This document shows, piece by piece, positions 62,101 through 64,000 of a stretch of DNA of 64,000 nt (the first letter of the stretch is position 1; every line of letters begins with the position of its first letter). The notes under the pieces were generated by a model, which worked only from the letters and a program-made list of their open reading frames with translations, searched no databases and was not told where the DNA came from. The position numbers and the translations under genes were made by a program. The stretch comes from Desulfocicer vacuolatum DSM 3385 (GTDB lineage: Bacteria > Desulfobacterota > Desulfobacteria > Desulfobacterales > Desulfobacteraceae): positions 124,001 through 188,000 of the forward strand of contig NZ_FWXY01000006.1 in NCBI RefSeq assembly GCF_900176365.1, given 5' to 3'.

Positions 62101-62415
62101 ACCGCCCCCCACAACCATAACAGAACCCAGTTTTTTTTCTGGTTTGAATCTGTTTTTGGGTATTTTAAGTTTTCCCTTTGCCTCTTCAATAACGGGTACA
62201 TGGCCCGTACCCGGGGCATGTTTCAGGATGGATTGACATACATTGTCAGGGATATTTTCCTCCCGGCAAAATGACATGAATTCCCGGGTTGGGATGGTGT
62301 ATTGTTTGGCTGCCGCAGGGGTTGCCTTGAGTTTTTCTGTTTTGATCCAGTTGGTGATGGTATTTCTGTGGACATTCAGCATCTGTGCCAGTTTACCCAC
62401 CTTAAACACGAACAT
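59104..62415 (-). CDS. hdrA: Selenocysteine-containing tandem HdrA with N-terminal DNA-binding-like domain
   Basis: A 1103-residue fusion. Residues 1-60 look like a MerR/excisionase-type helix-turn-helix ([20 protein letters not shown]). The first FAD domain (GGGIAG near 103) runs to TFPTNDCSM, where a UGA (61966-61968) sits at residue 150, followed by [20 protein letters not shown]. In HdrA this position is a cysteine, so it is read as Sec. A ferredoxin segment follows ([14 protein letters not shown]), then a second complete HdrA unit with [27 protein letters not shown], a second FAD motif [14 protein letters not shown] and C-terminal [4Fe-4S] motifs ([24 protein letters not shown]). The role is flavin-based electron transfer or bifurcation with MvhADG. 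No hdrBC is present. AGAGGA precedes ATG 62415. Confidence 0.9.
61929..61943 (-). promoter_or_regulatory. SECIS-like hairpin of hdrA
   Basis: AGTGC-GGTCG-GCACT (minus strand) is a 5-bp stem starting 22 bases after the UGA, with GGU in the loop, the loop feature favoured by bacterial SelB. Confidence 0.55.
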
Positions 62416-62920
62416 GTTTTTTTCCTCTCTGTTTGCCCGCAATGGTTGTTAAAATTTTGTCGCACATGTTAGATATGGCCTGCTCTACTGCAATGCTCAA
62501 TCCCGGTGCCACTTCATTCGGCAGGGGTTGTGTCTGTACCACAAACACCCGGACATCAATGTCGGTCCCTTCATTTAGTTCCCTTAGCATGTTGGTGGTG
62601 GGGAATTGATGCAGGGAAAAATCTGATGTCTTGTTCCGGGGAATATCGTTGACATCAATTTCAAAAATTTCTCCGGCTTTGTGCCCCTCAAAATTCACCG
62701 CATCCACGATGATGATTTTTTCAGGATGATCCGGTAAAAGAAGCATATCAAATAATATATCCCTGATGGAGGTTCCGGCATCCATGATTTCGCAGTTTTC
62801 CGGGATGGTGTGGTGTTTTTCCAGGTGGGCGATGACGGCGGGGCCAAAGCCATCATCGCCGAACAATGGGTTTCCACAGCCAAACACCAAAATATTTTTT
62901 TGGAACAATGTCTGGTACAT
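62402..62920 (-). CDS. Hydrogenase maturation protease
   Basis: A 172-residue nickel-dependent endopeptidase of the HyaD/HycI/FrcD-like family: [20 protein letters not shown] with the metal Asp, [13 protein letters not shown], and [20 protein letters not shown]. It should trim the C-terminal extension of MvhA after nickel insertion. ATG 62920 is chosen because the frame upstream (to 63022) lacks family similarity. It is the first gene of the operon and overlaps the hdrA start by 14 bases. Confidence 0.9.
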   Translation of the reverse strand: MYQTLFQKNILVFGCGNPLFGDDGFGPAVIAHLEKHHTIPENCEIMDAGTSIRDILFDMLLLPDHPEKIIIVDAVNFEGHKAGEIFEIDVNDIPRNKTSDFSLHQFPTTNMLRELNEGTDIDVRVFVVQTQPLPNEVAPGLSIAVEQAISNMCDKILTTIAGKQRGKKHVRV

Positions 62921-63304
62921 AAAGGGAGCCTTTTTTATGTTTGTGCGTAATATGCGTATGCGGAATGTGCAAAATGTGCAAAATATAAAGTATTCATTAT
63001 CGATGACGTCTTTATTTGTCAAGTATAAAATGGAAAAATATGCTGTTCACAGGTGGGAAGATTGTGTTTATTATTAGTGTTGATATCTGTCATCTGATCT
63101 GGAAAGAGAATCTGGGAGGTGGCTTTTTGTAAGAAAGCGCGTTGGGGGAACGGCGGGATAATAACCGGGATACGCAGAATTCTTGTTTGAAAAAAAGTGG
63201 GTCTTGCCATGCATGGACGTTCCAACGCAGAAGATGGATAAAAATATAAGTTGACCGCTATATCCTTTGGCACAAATAGCCTTAAATATCGAAGGGGTTT
63301 TTGT
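62921..63304. other. Divergent regulatory spacer between the hydrogenase operon and fdhD
   Basis: It must hold promoters in both directions. I see no exact sigma-54 site; TGGCACAAATAGCC near 63269 has wrong spacing. AATGTGCAAAATGTGCAAAA near 62962 is a short direct repeat. There is no coding frame of note. Confidence 0.4.
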
Positions 63305-64000
63305 ATGAATATGAAAATGAGTAATGCCGGTATCAATCCCGCCCGTACCATGGAGGTGATGGATCATGCCGGTGAGATAAAAGAGGTTGGGGTGGCCAGT
63401 GAATATCCCTTGACCATAAAGGTGGATGGTCGGGAGATAGTCACTTTGATGACCATTGGCACAAATCCAGAAGAGTTGGCCCTGGGGTACTTGAGAAATC
63501 AGAAACTTCTGGAAAATATTGGCGATATCGCAGAGGTAAATGTGGATTGGACCCATGAAACCGCAGAGATCACAACCCATGGGCATAACACCCCTGTGGA
63601 GATTGAAAGTAAATTGTCCACTCGCATTGTCACCAGTGGATGTGGTCAGGGAACCCTTTTCAGCTGTAGCCTTGATAAATTATACGAGGTGGATCTGTCC
63701 GGGGTTACAGTGTTGCAAAGCCATGTGTACAGCCTTTTAAAAGGATTGGCCAGAAAAAATGAGGTGTATCGCCGGGCCGGGTCTGTGCATGCCTGTGCCC
63801 TTTGTGAGAAAGACAGGGTGTTGATTTTTATTGAAGAGGTGGGGCGGCACAATGCAACGGATGCCATTTCCGGCAGAATGTGGATTGAAAATATTACCGG
63901 TGCCGGTAAAATGCTTTACACCACAGGACGCGTTACCTCGGAAATCGTAATAAAGGCGGCCCAGATGGACATTGCCGTATTGATTTCCAAATCCGGGATT
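63305..64000 (+). CDS. fdhD: FdhD formate dehydrogenase accessory sulfurtransferase (cut by window end)
   Basis: The first 232 codons of FdhD, which moves sulfur from IscS to the molybdenum or tungsten cofactor of formate dehydrogenases. Recognisable parts: EYPLTIKVDGREIVTLMTIG, TNPEELALGYLRNQ, AGSVHACALC, FIEEVGRHNATDAISG and TTGRVTSEIVIKAAQMDIAV. The usual CxxC of E. coli FdhD (CGVCG) is replaced by TSGCGQGTLF, leaving one of the pair. The frame is open to base 64000 with no stop. No formate dehydrogenase gene is in the window. Confidence 0.92.
   Translation, partial: MNMKMSNAGINPARTMEVMDHAGEIKEVGVASEYPLTIKVDGREIVTLMTIGTNPEELALGYLRNQKLLENIGDIAEVNVDWTHETAEITTHGHNTPVEIESKLSTRIVTSGCGQGTLFSCSLDKLYEVDLSGVTVLQSHVYSLLKGLARKNEVYRRAGSVHACALCEKDRVLIFIEEVGRHNATDAISGRMWIENITGAGKMLYTTGRVTSEIVIKAAQMDIAVLISKSGI

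Noticed and set aside
63269-63284. Sigma-54 promoter before fdhD (TGGCACAAATAGCC)
   Set aside because: GC is two bases too close to GG and the TTGC element is missing.
63074-63586. 170-codon minus-strand frame at the right end
   Set aside because: Antisense to fdhD, which continues to the window edge with clear family motifs.

Overview
The window looks like part of the chromosome of an anaerobic, probably sulfate-reducing, deltaproteobacterium (Desulfobacterales, of the Desulfobacterium/Desulfobacula kind). The grounds are a selenocysteine-containing F420-nonreducing-type hydrogenase/heterodisulfide-reductase-like operon, tungsten aldehyde ferredoxin oxidoreductase, an MttB-family methyltransferase, BCCT and TRAP transporters, sigma-54 activators and FdhD. 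No taxon can be proven from the sequence alone. I see no tRNA, rRNA, CRISPR array or phage module.

Layout. 1-1.8 kb is a graveyard: an IS66-type transposase remnant and a deleted SNF2 helicase-Mrr nuclease gene. 2.1-7 kb holds a class III-like sirtuin, a NifX-fold protein with a Gly/Arg repeat tail, a YihY membrane protein and a sigma-54 activator with a doubled Fis helix-turn-helix. 7.1-13.7 kb holds two sigma-54 promoters that drive a BCCT carrier plus a ProC-like reductase, and a four-cluster ferredoxin plus aldehyde:ferredoxin oxidoreductase and a MoaD-like protein. 13.9-17 kb is the phage-shock locus pspABC/pspF. 17-25.6 kb is mostly housekeeping: HAD phosphatases, a hybrid sensor kinase, cysK, a 2-hydroxyacid dehydrogenase and an RlmK-like methyltransferase.

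25.7-39.8 kb is one long catabolic operon read leftward: GntR regulator, cupin, DUF2848, nitrilase-fold amidohydrolase, PreA-like flavoprotein, three-subunit molybdenum hydroxylase and a TRAP transporter. A second GntR regulator and a MoeA-like molybdopterin-binding protein diverge from it. 39.8-47.6 kb holds an MttB-family methyltransferase with a BCCT carrier, and a third GntR gene with a second TRAP transporter. The three GntR paralogues and mttB share one promoter/operator design: TTGACA, a short spacer, then TGTAATATATCACA or a close variant. 48-54.5 kb holds a glycerophosphodiesterase, an acyl-CoA synthetase and a NarL-type two-component system. 54.8-62.9 kb is the hydrogenase operon (maturation protease, hdrA, mvhD, frhB-like, mvhG, mvhA). 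Its hdrA, mvhD and mvhA each contain an in-frame UGA at a position where relatives have a redox or metal-ligand cysteine, so all three are read here as selenoproteins. fdhD runs off the right edge.

The least explained feature is a family of dispersed intergenic repeats, about 14 full or partial copies, built from up to three hairpin modules. They occur only between genes, often inside operons or between a promoter and its first gene (pspA, mttB, GntR-3). A small MITE has inserted into one copy. A second, shorter repeat or operator family (GTAAATATTCGG ends) occurs at the nitrilase gene, beside mttB/BCCT and at the two-component system.
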